A model generated the notes under the pieces. That model was given only the letters and a program-made list of their open reading frames with translations, was not told the DNA's origin and did not search any database. A stretch of 64,000 nucleotides of DNA, from the NCBI RefSeq assembly GCF_005869225.1, contig NZ_SWFP01000004.1, forward strand, positions 1 to 64,000, read 5' to 3'. Source of the DNA: Dyadobacter bucti. GTDB lineage: Bacteria > Bacteroidota > Bacteroidia > Cytophagales > Spirosomataceae. Below, in pieces: positions 52,373 through 60,769 of this stretch. The position numbers and the translations under genes are program-made. Every line of letters begins with the position of its first letter. The stretch's first letter is position 1.

Positions 52373-54469
52373 TCATTTAGTAAAAAACATTTCTAGCAAA
52401 TAACCAGTATTACTGCCTTTGAAAAACATTTGTTTATTGTCTTCGGAGAACGTCACGGAATGTTGTTGCACATCTGTGCCTAAACCACTGATTTTAATGA
52501 AAGTCGGACCTGTGGTAAACCTAGAGGTGACTCCGGGCCTGGAATAGGTGGTAGACTTATAAGATCCGTCGTCAAAGAATTCAAAAATCTTGTTTTTATA
52601 AAGCTGAGTTGAGGGGGCTTTGTCAGGCCCAGCCCAGTAGATGTTGCTTTTTTCCAGAATCCATTTTCCCAGCAACCGGCTACGTATTTCTCCCGGGTCC
52701 ACGGTGAATTTGAGCGGGGATCCATCCAGCGGATAAAAGTTTTTCTTTTTTGCGGATACCTCTACCTCTTGTATTCCTGTCGTGCCTAGCTTCCATTTAG
52801 CCTCAGCAAGTCCCTGCGCATTGGTTGCAATATCTGCCGTAGTGAGTGACCCACCCGATCCATTTTTTATCCGCCATTCCACTGCAACTCCTTCCACGGG
52901 ATCTCCGTTTGCATCAGTAACTTTAACTATCAGGGGTTTGGCCAATTCCTTTCCGGGAGTATCGAGCTGCTTATCTCCGCTAACGATTTGAATACGTTGC
53001 GGATCCTTTCCTTCTTCCGGCTTGATAAATGCAAAATTCAGATGATTAGACTCGAAACCGTTTTTTGCTTTTAAGTATATGGTGACTGGAATGCTTTTGA
53101 GGGTGTTTCCAAAATTGATACATGCCCTGTAACTGATATTTCCGTCAGAGGATCTGGGAGCTGAAAAGGTTACGGGATTCTGATTACCGACTTTTTCTAC
53201 TATCTGCCAGCCCATATTATTTTCCAAGTCAAAAATATCGCTTACCTCAAAGGACACCATCGTAGAATAGTTCCTGTTGGGGGTTTGGGGAGCACCGCAA
53301 TCACCGTTAAATGTGATCAGCGGTGAATCTATTTTAAGGAAATCTGCTTCAATTAATCTTTTGTTTACCATACTACTGCTCATGCTATACGAGGTGGGTG
53401 TTGAAAACCAGAAATTGGTTTTGATCCCACCAGTAACATCCAGTTTATAGTCCAGCGAAACATTAGGCGATTTTTGCTGCATAACAAAATCGAAACCACT
53501 AGGTACTTCGAAAAAGCCTTTCAAAGCTTCAAGTCCATATGGTGCAATTTCATAGATAGGTTTGAAAATAGTACCAGAGGCCGTTATGCTGAAATCTTTG
53601 CTGAAATCAGAAAGCAGCATGTTTATCAGAGAATTGTTGATTTTGTAGGAACTGACATTGGACCATACATCATTTTCGTATTTAGTTCCAGCAGTTGCTG
53701 TCATCAGTGGGGAGATCTTCCATTTTGCTTTTCCTGATACAGTGATGGGCAGTACATTTAATTTAATTATTTGTGCCAAGGAAATAAAAATTGGTGTCCC
53801 TGGAATCGGGACTCGTATAACAGGTAGCCTAATTCTCTTTAAAGTTTTTTCCTTAGCAACTTTCACAGGTTTGTCCGATTGGTTTGCAATTTGGAATGAA
53901 CTTCCTTCTGAATTCATCACTGCTTGTATGAGCATTTTCTCAGGCTCAAAGAATCCTTTGTTTTTTACATATTCGATGTCTACACGCTGGAGATTTATCT
54001 TTAGCCGACCGGAATATGTAAGTCCATCTACTTGCCCGATTCCATCACCAAAAGAATAGTCAATCAGAGAACTGGTTCTCAGATTACCATCAATTAAAGA
54101 GGAATCCGAATAGGAGGTTTTTATGTAAAGCTGTTCAAATGCTTCATTTAATCCTGCCGGTACGGTTTGGTATGTCGTCTGGGAGGTACCAGGCGTAATC
54201 CGGACTATTTTGGACATAAATCCAAATTCGTTTTCAGCGGTAGGATTAGCAATTACAATATCATCAACCTGCGGTTTATACCTTGCGGAATTATTGAGTG
54301 AAAAATGGACACTATCCGATGTAATTATGGTATTAGTTTCTAAAACATGTGTTTTTTTTCCAAGTATAGTGCCTTTATCTTCCTCCGGCTGCACATCTAC
54401 AGCGGTCTTTTTTGTACAGGAACCGGAAATAAGAGTGACTAGAGTCAAGACAAGTAAAAGTCTTTTCAT
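52373..54469 (-). CDS. large lipoprotein with Ig-like (invasin-type) and lipocalin-like ends
   Basis: A 698-residue lipoprotein (MKRLLLVLTLVTLISGSCTK, lipidated Cys near 18). Residues 30-490 form a unique part with strands and a WQIVEKVGNQNP region I do not recognise. Residues about 505-590 are an Ig-like big domain (VEGVAVEWRIKNGSGGSLTT, GLAEAKWKLGTTGIQEVEVS). Residues 605-698 look like a lipocalin-like 5-stranded module starting RLLGKWILEKSNIYWAG. It is probably surface exposed. Function unknown. Confidence 0.7.
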   Translation of the reverse strand: MKRLLLVLTLVTLISGSCTKKTAVDVQPEEDKGTILGKKTHVLETNTIITSDSVHFSLNNSARYKPQVDDIVIANPTAENEFGFMSKIVRITPGTSQTTYQTVPAGLNEAFEQLYIKTSYSDSSLIDGNLRTSSLIDYSFGDGIGQVDGLTYSGRLKINLQRVDIEYVKNKGFFEPEKMLIQAVMNSEGSSFQIANQSDKPVKVAKEKTLKRIRLPVIRVPIPGTPIFISLAQIIKLNVLPITVSGKAKWKISPLMTATAGTKYENDVWSNVSSYKINNSLINMLLSDFSKDFSITASGTIFKPIYEIAPYGLEALKGFFEVPSGFDFVMQQKSPNVSLDYKLDVTGGIKTNFWFSTPTSYSMSSSMVNKRLIEADFLKIDSPLITFNGDCGAPQTPNRNYSTMVSFEVSDIFDLENNMGWQIVEKVGNQNPVTFSAPRSSDGNISYRACINFGNTLKSIPVTIYLKAKNGFESNHLNFAFIKPEEGKDPQRIQIVSGDKQLDTPGKELAKPLIVKVTDANGDPVEGVAVEWRIKNGSGGSLTTADIATNAQGLAEAKWKLGTTGIQEVEVSAKKKNFYPLDGSPLKFTVDPGEIRSRLLGKWILEKSNIYWAGPDKAPSTQLYKNKIFEFFDDGSYKSTTYSRPGVTSRFTTGPTFIKISGLGTDVQQHSVTFSEDNKQMFFKGSNTGYLLEMFFTK

Positions 54470-54634
54470 TTTTTGCTTTGAAAGGAGTTTTGATAAATAG
54501 CAAATACCGGCGTAAGCAGAGTATCACCTATGGCGCGGCTGGTATAGATCTTGGACAGCTGCAGTAGGTTGATGTATTTTTATTCAATATGAATTTGGGT
54601 TGCACAAATGTTGCTCAGTGAAGGGCCGGCAAGC

Positions 54635-54657
54635 AATACCCCCATAGGGGTATTTTT
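54635..54657 (+). terminator. hairpin followed by T-run
   Basis: Eight-base perfect arms AATACCCC and GGGGTATT around CATA, followed by TTT. It is immediately left of the IS3 scar. It could end transcripts from the left or be an insertion hot spot. Confidence 0.55.
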
Positions 54658-54838
54658 GAGGTGACAGCAAAAAGCGGCACACATTTTCGCACATGCATGA
54701 TGCAAAATGGGAGTTCAGAAAGGGGTTAGGACCCGAAAGATTTATGATGCCGATTTTAAGCAGGAAGTAACTAGGATGCTGGCGTCTGGCAGGAGTGCCA
54801 TGGAAATCTCGGAGACATTTGGAATTGCTGAAAATGTG
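54657..54838 (+). mobile_element. IS3-family insertion remnant (left end and truncated orfA)
   Basis: The left end (TGAGGTG at 54657, AAAGCGGCACACATTTT) matches the one at the left window edge. The orfA frame from 54707 reads MGVQKGVRTRKIYDADFKQE, VTRMLASGRSAMEISETFGI and AENV before the element breaks off at about 54838. Only 44 codons remain. The break abuts a lipoprotein gene that is itself truncated there, so the remainder of the element was lost by deletion. Confidence 0.75.
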
Positions 54839-54839
54839 T

Positions 54840-55017
54840 CTTGCTTTGCAGGCAAGCTTCGCTCCATTTCAAGAAGACACTGATCATCTGCCAGTTTGAG
54901 AGAAAAGTCCTTTTCCCTTTAAGAAATTTGCTGTTCACGAAGCTTCAGCTGCTGCGAGCTGTGATGGTCTTGGCATCCAAGCAGCCCAAAACAAGCCATG
55001 ATCAGGAAGTATTTCAT
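54840..55017 (-). pseudogene. small lipoprotein gene with nonsense codon, cut by the IS remnant
   Basis: From an ATG at 55017 the frame reads MKYFLIMACFGLLGCQDHHS and SQQLKLREQQIS, then a TAA at 54919-54921, then in the same frame REKDFSLKLADDQCLLEMER and SLPAKQD up to the IS junction. The lipobox LLGC and the L-K-L-R-E-Q-Q coiled-coil pattern continue smoothly across the stop, so this was one gene. It is inactivated twice, by a nonsense codon and by truncation. Confidence 0.6.
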
Positions 55018-55061
55018 AAATGAACGGGTCTGGGAAATTGGTTTTGGCTCGTATATTCAGC

Positions 55062-57233
55062 TCAATTTCCGGGTTTCAAAATGTTGCGGATCAGTTTATC
55101 ACCAGTTTTACTAATTTGGTTAATCCCTTTTTGCAGTATTTCCCCAGTACGTTCTGTTTGAGCAGTTTGCGCGGAAAAATTAGCTGGAAGATCCGGGTAC
55201 ATCAAGAGATAATTATAAGCACTGAAATATTTGGCCAGATGCCGTGGAACTTCATCCAAGGCGTCATGATAACTTATATTACCGGGACGAGCGCATATTA
55301 CAATAAACAGATCTTCCGTTCGAACGTCTCGGGAAAGGATCAAGAAATCACTCCAATCGTCAAAAACCGTGAACTGCGCACCGGGCCCCTTATTGGCCTG
55401 ATTGTATGCCTGGATTGAGGCAAGCGTAGTCTCAGTGCTGTAATAGTGTACATCACAATTGAGCTGTTTGCCGATGGTCGATATCCGCTCAATCAACATC
55501 GGGAACGAGGCTTCCAGCTCAACCCGGTCCGAACATACAACCGTTATTTTTTCAATTGTGTTTAGAGGCTGCATGCCATGGATCAGGTAAACAATCTGCG
55601 GGCACCTGGCCAGAAGTTTTTGCGATTTTAATCCGGTTACCGAACCACGTTCTTTCTCATCTTTTTGCTGACCGATAATCACTTCATGGATCCTTTTCTC
55701 TTCAAGTGTGTGTTGAATGCCGGAAGCGTAACTAACGTCATAGCGGATCAGCGGCGATACGATCACATCCGTTGCCGCTGCTGTGGTGACCATTCTATCC
55801 TGATATTTCCTTAACCGTCGTTCTTCCGACTCACGGTCTACGGTTTCTGAACTGATCACAGACAGCACAAAAATATTCTGCTCGTGTTTTCTGGGCTGCA
55901 TCAAAAGTGCCAGCTCGATCATCGGATCAATCGTATCTTCTTTAGAGGCTGCGATTAAGATATTCCGTGTTCCCTCTCCGGCCGCCTGATTGGCACCTTC
56001 ATTCAGTTTACGGGCTAACTTGACCGACGCCCGGCTAGTCTCGATCGAAGCGATGGTGCAGGTGATCAATATCATGATCAAACAGCCATTAAGCACATCT
56101 TCATTCAATAAGCGAATGGGCTCCCCCAATTCATTTTGGCCGATAATGATGTTATACCCCACAAGAACTGTTGCAAGCGTTGCCGCTGCCCGCGCTGCAC
56201 TCAGGCCGAAGATCAGCGTCCGTTCATCGCCGTTCATTTTAAATGATTTCTGCGTTACTAGCGCCGCAAGCCACTTTGACCCCAAGGCAGCAACGGTCAT
56301 AATGCCCGCTACTTTCAATGATTCCGCACTTTTAAAAAGAACTTGAATGTCGACGAGCATGCCCACGCCAATCAGAAAGAAAGGAATGAAAAGCGCGTTG
56401 CCGACAAAATCAATCCTATTCATTAAAGGTGAATGATGCGGGATCAGCCTATTCAATGCAAGTCCGGAGAGAAAAGCGCCAATAATAGGTTCAATCCCTG
56501 CAAGTTCTGCCAAAAAGGAACCCAGAAACACCATTGCCAGCACGAAGGTGTACTGTGCGATGCTATCGTCAAAATGCTTGAAGAACCAGCGTGCAATAAT
56601 TGGAAACACAAACCAGACAATCAATGCAAACACGATAACGGATACAATCAGCTGAATCCAAAAAGCTTGATTGATCTCGCCCTGGCTCATCTTGGCAATA
56701 ACAGCCAGCACGAGTAGAGAAAGGATATCGGTAATGATTGTTCCGCCGACTGCAATGATGGCAGCTTTTGTTTTGTGCACATTAAAACGCGCTGCGACGG
56801 GGTAGGAGATAAGTGTGTGCGAGGCCAGCATACTTGCAAACAGGATACTGGAAATCCAGCTGAAACCCAGCAGGAATCTGGCAGCCGGGGCCGCAATCAG
56901 CATGGGTACGGCAAAAGTAAAGACTCCAAAAATCAGGCTTTTTGAGCTGTTTTTTTTGAATTCCTTCATGTCAATTTCCAGTGCGGCCAGAAACATGATG
57001 TAGATCAGGCCAACCGTTCCAAAGAGGACAATGCTACTGTCACGCCGGAGTAGATTGGCCCCGTGTTCACCAACTGCCACGCCGGCCAGAATGAGCCCAA
57101 TGACATATGGAACTTTAATTCTGTTGAGCAGCAAGGGCACAAATAAAATGATAAACAGCACCAGCGAAAAGATGAGCACCGGGTTGCTGAGCGGCAGCGC
57201 AAACATGCTTTCTGCATTCAATAATATGGCCAT
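55062..57233 (-). CDS. CPA2-family cation:proton antiporter with C-terminal UspA-like region
   Basis: A 723-residue protein. The N-terminal 410 residues have about 12 membrane helices of the Kef/NapA (CPA2) type, with VPYVIGLILAGVAVGEHGANL, the TDILSLLVL segment near 168 where the ion-binding acidic pair sits, and GAFLSGLALNRLIPHHSPLM near 255. The C-terminal 300 residues are cytosolic, with two Usp-like units (NILIAASKEDTIDPMIELAL; EKITVVCSDRVELEASFPML) rather than a TrkA-type RCK domain. It probably exchanges Na+ or K+ for protons. The preceding gene for a carbonic-anhydrase-like lipoprotein ends 5 bp upstream, so both are co-translated or at least co-transcribed. A start at MFALPLSNPV is also possible. 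Confidence 0.88.
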   Translation of the reverse strand: MAILLNAESMFALPLSNPVLIFSLVLFIILFVPLLLNRIKVPYVIGLILAGVAVGEHGANLLRRDSSIVLFGTVGLIYIMFLAALEIDMKEFKKNSSKSLIFGVFTFAVPMLIAAPAARFLLGFSWISSILFASMLASHTLISYPVAARFNVHKTKAAIIAVGGTIITDILSLLVLAVIAKMSQGEINQAFWIQLIVSVIVFALIVWFVFPIIARWFFKHFDDSIAQYTFVLAMVFLGSFLAELAGIEPIIGAFLSGLALNRLIPHHSPLMNRIDFVGNALFIPFFLIGVGMLVDIQVLFKSAESLKVAGIMTVAALGSKWLAALVTQKSFKMNGDERTLIFGLSAARAAATLATVLVGYNIIIGQNELGEPIRLLNEDVLNGCLIMILITCTIASIETSRASVKLARKLNEGANQAAGEGTRNILIAASKEDTIDPMIELALLMQPRKHEQNIFVLSVISSETVDRESEERRLRKYQDRMVTTAAATDVIVSPLIRYDVSYASGIQHTLEEKRIHEVIIGQQKDEKERGSVTGLKSQKLLARCPQIVYLIHGMQPLNTIEKITVVCSDRVELEASFPMLIERISTIGKQLNCDVHYYSTETTLASIQAYNQANKGPGAQFTVFDDWSDFLILSRDVRTEDLFIVICARPGNISYHDALDEVPRHLAKYFSAYNYLLMYPDLPANFSAQTAQTERTGEILQKGINQISKTGDKLIRNILKPGN

Positions 57234-57238
57234 ACGGT

Positions 57239-58060
57239 CTATTTTTTAGCGGATGGGTTCAATGGAGCTTCACGGTCCAAAATGGTCACAGAACGTTTGC
57301 CAGCATCAAAAAATGCACTTTTTAAAACCACCTTCCCACTGTCTGCCAGCATTTTTATCTGTGGACTGCTTTGAAGGATCTTTTCCAGAGTAAGCCTCGA
57401 TTGGCTCTGTGCAATGTTATTTACAAAATCTTTATTGGCAGAAGAACGATCTGCAAATTCCGGCGCTGATTTTGTGGCTTGCGAGAGCTCGTTTACAATA
57501 CTTGCGAAATTTGCAGTTTGCACATTGTCTACCGCAGCACCAATAATACGACTATTACTGCTGGAAAGGACGAGGATAACCTTTGTACCACTATAATTGA
57601 CCGCATATTCCATCACCGCAATCTGTTTGGGATCAACCAGGCAGGCAGGGCTTGACAGCTGCATCAACATCGAGCGTCTCAGATCAAAGATCTTTTCGAC
57701 AGACTGACCAAGATCAATATCTGTCATGACCAGGACAGGCTTTATCCTGGCCAGCGAATCCGGGATTTTATTGTCAGAGTTGTAAACAAAAGACGAGTCC
57801 TTCGAAAACCTGCGATGGCCTTTCATTAAGTTTTGAAAAACATTTTTAGGCGAGTGCTGATAAACAGAGTCGATTACCATATCGAAGCTCAGCCCTGTGG
57901 AATCTTCCTCAGCTAAACTGGTGGTGCTGTCTGCTGTGGATATAATTGTACTGTCGGTATTAGTTGTTGTTTTCTTATCGGCAGAATTACAACACAACAG
58001 GCCAAAGATTAAAATTGGTAGTAGGGTTGCTCGGAGACCGAATAAAGCAAGGTGTAGCAT
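57239..58060 (-). CDS. beta-carbonic-anhydrase-like lipoprotein lacking zinc ligands
   Basis: A 273-residue exported protein with a signal of the lipoprotein type (LLPILIFGLLCCNS, Cys near 23-24). From residue 75 the order of elements follows beta-carbonic anhydrases: FQNLMKGHRRF, then KPVLVMTDIDLGQSVEKIFD, then PKQIAVMEYAVNYSGTKVIL, VLSSSNSRIIGAAVDNV and a C-terminal LADSGKVVLKSAFFDAGKRS strand. In active enzymes the first site is CxDxR and the second HxxC. Here they read D114, D116, G118 and S167, S170, so all three zinc ligands and the catalytic Arg are lost. It cannot be a normal carbonic anhydrase; a bicarbonate-binding or regulatory role is possible. It is encoded first in a two-gene operon with the antiporter. 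Confidence 0.7.
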   Translation of the reverse strand: MLHLALFGLRATLLPILIFGLLCCNSADKKTTTNTDSTIISTADSTTSLAEEDSTGLSFDMVIDSVYQHSPKNVFQNLMKGHRRFSKDSSFVYNSDNKIPDSLARIKPVLVMTDIDLGQSVEKIFDLRRSMLMQLSSPACLVDPKQIAVMEYAVNYSGTKVILVLSSSNSRIIGAAVDNVQTANFASIVNELSQATKSAPEFADRSSANKDFVNNIAQSQSRLTLEKILQSSPQIKMLADSGKVVLKSAFFDAGKRSVTILDREAPLNPSAKK

Positions 58061-58165
58061 AGACTTTCAGGATTTTACCAGGGTAATATTTACCATTATA
58101 CTTAAAATATCAACTAAATCATAAATATTCATTCTATTATACCAGAGTTTGTATATAAAACAGGG

Positions 58166-58636
58166 CTATTTAAGGCAGTGCAAATTTTCCCGAATACTTT
58201 GGTCAACTGAAATAGATGCCAGCTCAATAATTTCATTCTGAATATCTTTTGTCAATAATTTGCTTGTTGAAAATATGGGAATCCCGGGCAGCAGGAATGT
58301 TCCAGGCGTGATCAAAATAGCTATTTCAAAATCATGCTTGAGGCACAGCGAAGATAACCTCTCAAGATCTATCGCTTCGAAAATGCCTGACCTTACAGAA
58401 TTGATGCTATGCGGTGTAACTGGAATTGTGAAATTAGATGGCGGATCCTCTCGCGGACATGCTTTCTTTAGGGCATCGAGTGTATCATTGAATATCCTTG
58501 GTATTACTACCTCATATTTGACAGACTGCGTAATGTAATGCAGAAAGTAAATAAATAGAAAGATATCCAGGAATATCGTTTCTGAAAAAAGTTTTTCACT
58601 GTCATCACATTTAATATGCATGATGCATATTATCAA
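58166..58636 (-). pseudogene. DUF2254-like membrane protein fragment
   Basis: The 156-residue frame carries one membrane helix (IFLDIFLFIYFLHYIT) followed by SVKYEVVIPRIFNDTLDALK and the cytosolic block SGIFEAIDLERLSSLCLKHD, FEIAILITPGTFLLPGIPIF. These match the middle of DUF2254 membrane proteins of about 420 residues. Both the N-terminal helices and the C-terminal part are missing, so this is a fragment. Confidence 0.55.
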
Positions 58637-58871
58637 GTTTTTATTTTACAGAGTCTCATAATCATGCCAGTGAGTACCTTAACATATGCCTGTGCGGGCA
58701 TCAGAGTATCGCAGCGCATCATTGTTTATTTCATTCATAGGCATGGTATTTTACAACCCTTAGGTAGCTTCACCAGTGCAACTTCCCAATTTCGGCGAAT
58801 TATTCTTGTCAAGTTCTACCATCTCATTGGCTGACTGCACTGGTTAATTTCTTCATTAAATAAACATCCCT

Positions 58872-60335
58872 ATGAAAGCCAAACTTACCCATTTGTTAAT
58901 TTCTATGCTGTTTGCTGCACCTGCATTTGCACAACCTACCTACAAAGATTCTTTGCAAGCTTTAAATAACCAGCAGAAAGTGATTGAGTTGAGCAAGGAG
59001 ATCAACGAAAAGAAGATCGAGGTCGCTGAAAAGCAGAACGATTTACAAAAGAGACAAGTACTGATGCAAGAAACGGCGGAAAAAGCTCAGGCGTCAGCAA
59101 ATGCAAACACGGTGGCTGCCAACCAGCTGACCGAAAACCCACAAGACAAAAAGTTAGCGAGAAAAGCCTCCAGTGCTGCCAATGATGCCCAGCGTGATGC
59201 AAAAAATGCCCGGAAAGCATCTGACAACTTTGACAAGCTGAATGAGGAAATCGCAAACCTTCAAAAAGAAATACAAGAAAAAGAGCAAGAGATGGCTTCG
59301 AGTGTCAGGATAACTGCCCCGGCTATAGAGACATCCATTGCAGAAACTGCTGATGTCCCACAGACAAGCGCTTCGCAGAGCACTTCGTCGATCCAGTCTA
59401 GCGCCAATGCACCATCTGTTATACAACGTAACATGACGCTAGACCCCAATGCGGGCAGCACTTCTGAGGTGGCACAACGTGTTTTGGAGTCGACTTACAA
59501 AAATTATCCGCAGCAGACCGGACAACCGACCATTATCATAAACAACATCATTGTTCCATCTGACTACAATGGTCAACAATCCAAGGAAGCCCAGGCTGTC
59601 AAAGAACGGATAGCAAATCAGGGAAACGATGATTACGAAGATTATAAAGCTTGGCTAAGATACAAGAATGGTCAACCATCTGCCCCAAGCTCTGCACCTT
59701 ACTCTTCCGCTCCACGTCGATATGAATCAGGTGATAACGAATCAACAGATAAAGATTCGCGACTGGGTTTCAGGGAAAGGTTCGGAGAAAAACCGGAAAG
59801 AAATTCAGGGATGTGGGTAATTCCAATGGTAGGAATCCATGCTTCGAATTTTAAGGCCGACTTTCAGGATGATCAGTATGAAGGACGGGCAGGTTGGAAT
59901 GCGGGCCTTGATTTCCGATTCAGGATGCGCAGGTTTTTTATTCAGCCAGGTGTACATTATTTCAGCTCATCCATCGATGTCACCAGCGAGGATAGCATTT
60001 CGACAGCACCACTTTTAACCGGACCACGAATCCATTCTTTAAAAGCGCCGTTGATGCTGGGCGTTTATCTTACCAAAGCAAAAGGCGGCTTTTTCAGGTT
60101 TAACATCAAAGGCGGAGTAGTGGGGAACTATGTCCTGAATGTCGACCAGAATGGGTCTGAGCGTTTCGATAAAGACAATATTGAAGATTTTTCTTACGGA
60201 CTGAATGCGGGATTCGGTCTCGAATTTGGTTTTGTGACCCTGGATTTTTCACATGAATGGGGAATGAGCAAATTGTTTAAAGAAAGCAATCAGAAAAATA
60301 ACATACTCAGAGCCACTCTGGGCTTCAAGCTCTAA
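58872..60335 (+). CDS. coiled-coil outer-membrane beta-barrel protein
   Basis: A 487-residue exported protein (signal MKAKLTHLLISMLFAAPAFA). Residues 25-145 form long helical coiled coils (KVIELSKEINEKKIEVAEKQ, ARKASSAANDAQRDAKNARK). A low-complexity Ser/Thr/Pro linker follows to about 310. The last 170 residues are an outer-membrane beta-barrel of the type found in many Bacteroidota envelope proteins, with GMWVIPMVGIHASNFKADFQ, RMRRFFIQPGVHYF and a final hydrophobic strand ILRATLGFKL. It may link outer membrane and cell wall. It stands alone, followed by a broken lipoprotein gene. Confidence 0.8.
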   Translation: MKAKLTHLLISMLFAAPAFAQPTYKDSLQALNNQQKVIELSKEINEKKIEVAEKQNDLQKRQVLMQETAEKAQASANANTVAANQLTENPQDKKLARKASSAANDAQRDAKNARKASDNFDKLNEEIANLQKEIQEKEQEMASSVRITAPAIETSIAETADVPQTSASQSTSSIQSSANAPSVIQRNMTLDPNAGSTSEVAQRVLESTYKNYPQQTGQPTIIINNIIVPSDYNGQQSKEAQAVKERIANQGNDDYEDYKAWLRYKNGQPSAPSSAPYSSAPRRYESGDNESTDKDSRLGFRERFGEKPERNSGMWVIPMVGIHASNFKADFQDDQYEGRAGWNAGLDFRFRMRRFFIQPGVHYFSSSIDVTSEDSISTAPLLTGPRIHSLKAPLMLGVYLTKAKGGFFRFNIKGGVVGNYVLNVDQNGSERFDKDNIEDFSYGLNAGFGLEFGFVTLDFSHEWGMSKLFKESNQKNNILRATLGFKL

Positions 60336-60377
60336 GGTGTTAACCATTTATTTTCTCACTTAAAGAACTCAGTTATT

Positions 60378-60708
60378 ATGAAAGCTATTAAGATTGAGGA
60401 TAACAAAATCACAAAGTCGAAAAAGCTACTTTAAGCTGCTTTTTGGGCCTTTTTATCAGCTCAATCTCTTGTACAAAGCAAAAGAAGGACGATGAAAATA
60501 TGGATAAACAAGTACTACGGACGCCATTGAAGTGAAAGAAAACAATAGTACAGTGGCAGAGTATGTCACATTTGTCAAGAATGATCAAAACAAAATGGCG
60601 CTTGACCATGCTTATGCTAGTGAGGCACTTGAAAAAATGACATCAGCAGTTAATGCCATGGCTGGTGATGTCATTTTGATATTAAAGGGGTTACCCAGGT
60701 TTAAATAA
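60378..60708 (+). pseudogene. lipoprotein gene, frameshifted and truncated
   Basis: The ATG at 60378 opens MKAIKIEDNKITKSKKLL with a stop, but the next frame continues with a signal-like AAFLGLFISSISC and TKQKKDDENMDKQV, and from about 60528 the third frame reads AIEVKENNSTVAEYVTFVKN, DQNKMALDHAYASEALEKMT and SAVNAMAG before a TAA at 60706. Together they form one lipoprotein-like gene with at least two frame breaks and a cut C-terminus. Confidence 0.6.
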
Positions 60709-60769
60709 ATTTCGCTTTATTTGGCATTTGGGCCTGTAAAATTCACCCTTCTAATTTTCGTCCTTTGAA

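Noticed and set aside
1..55000. Composite transposon bounded by the two IS3 ends
   Set aside because: The right copy is a deleted remnant and the 54-kb interior is mostly ordinary chromosomal genes.
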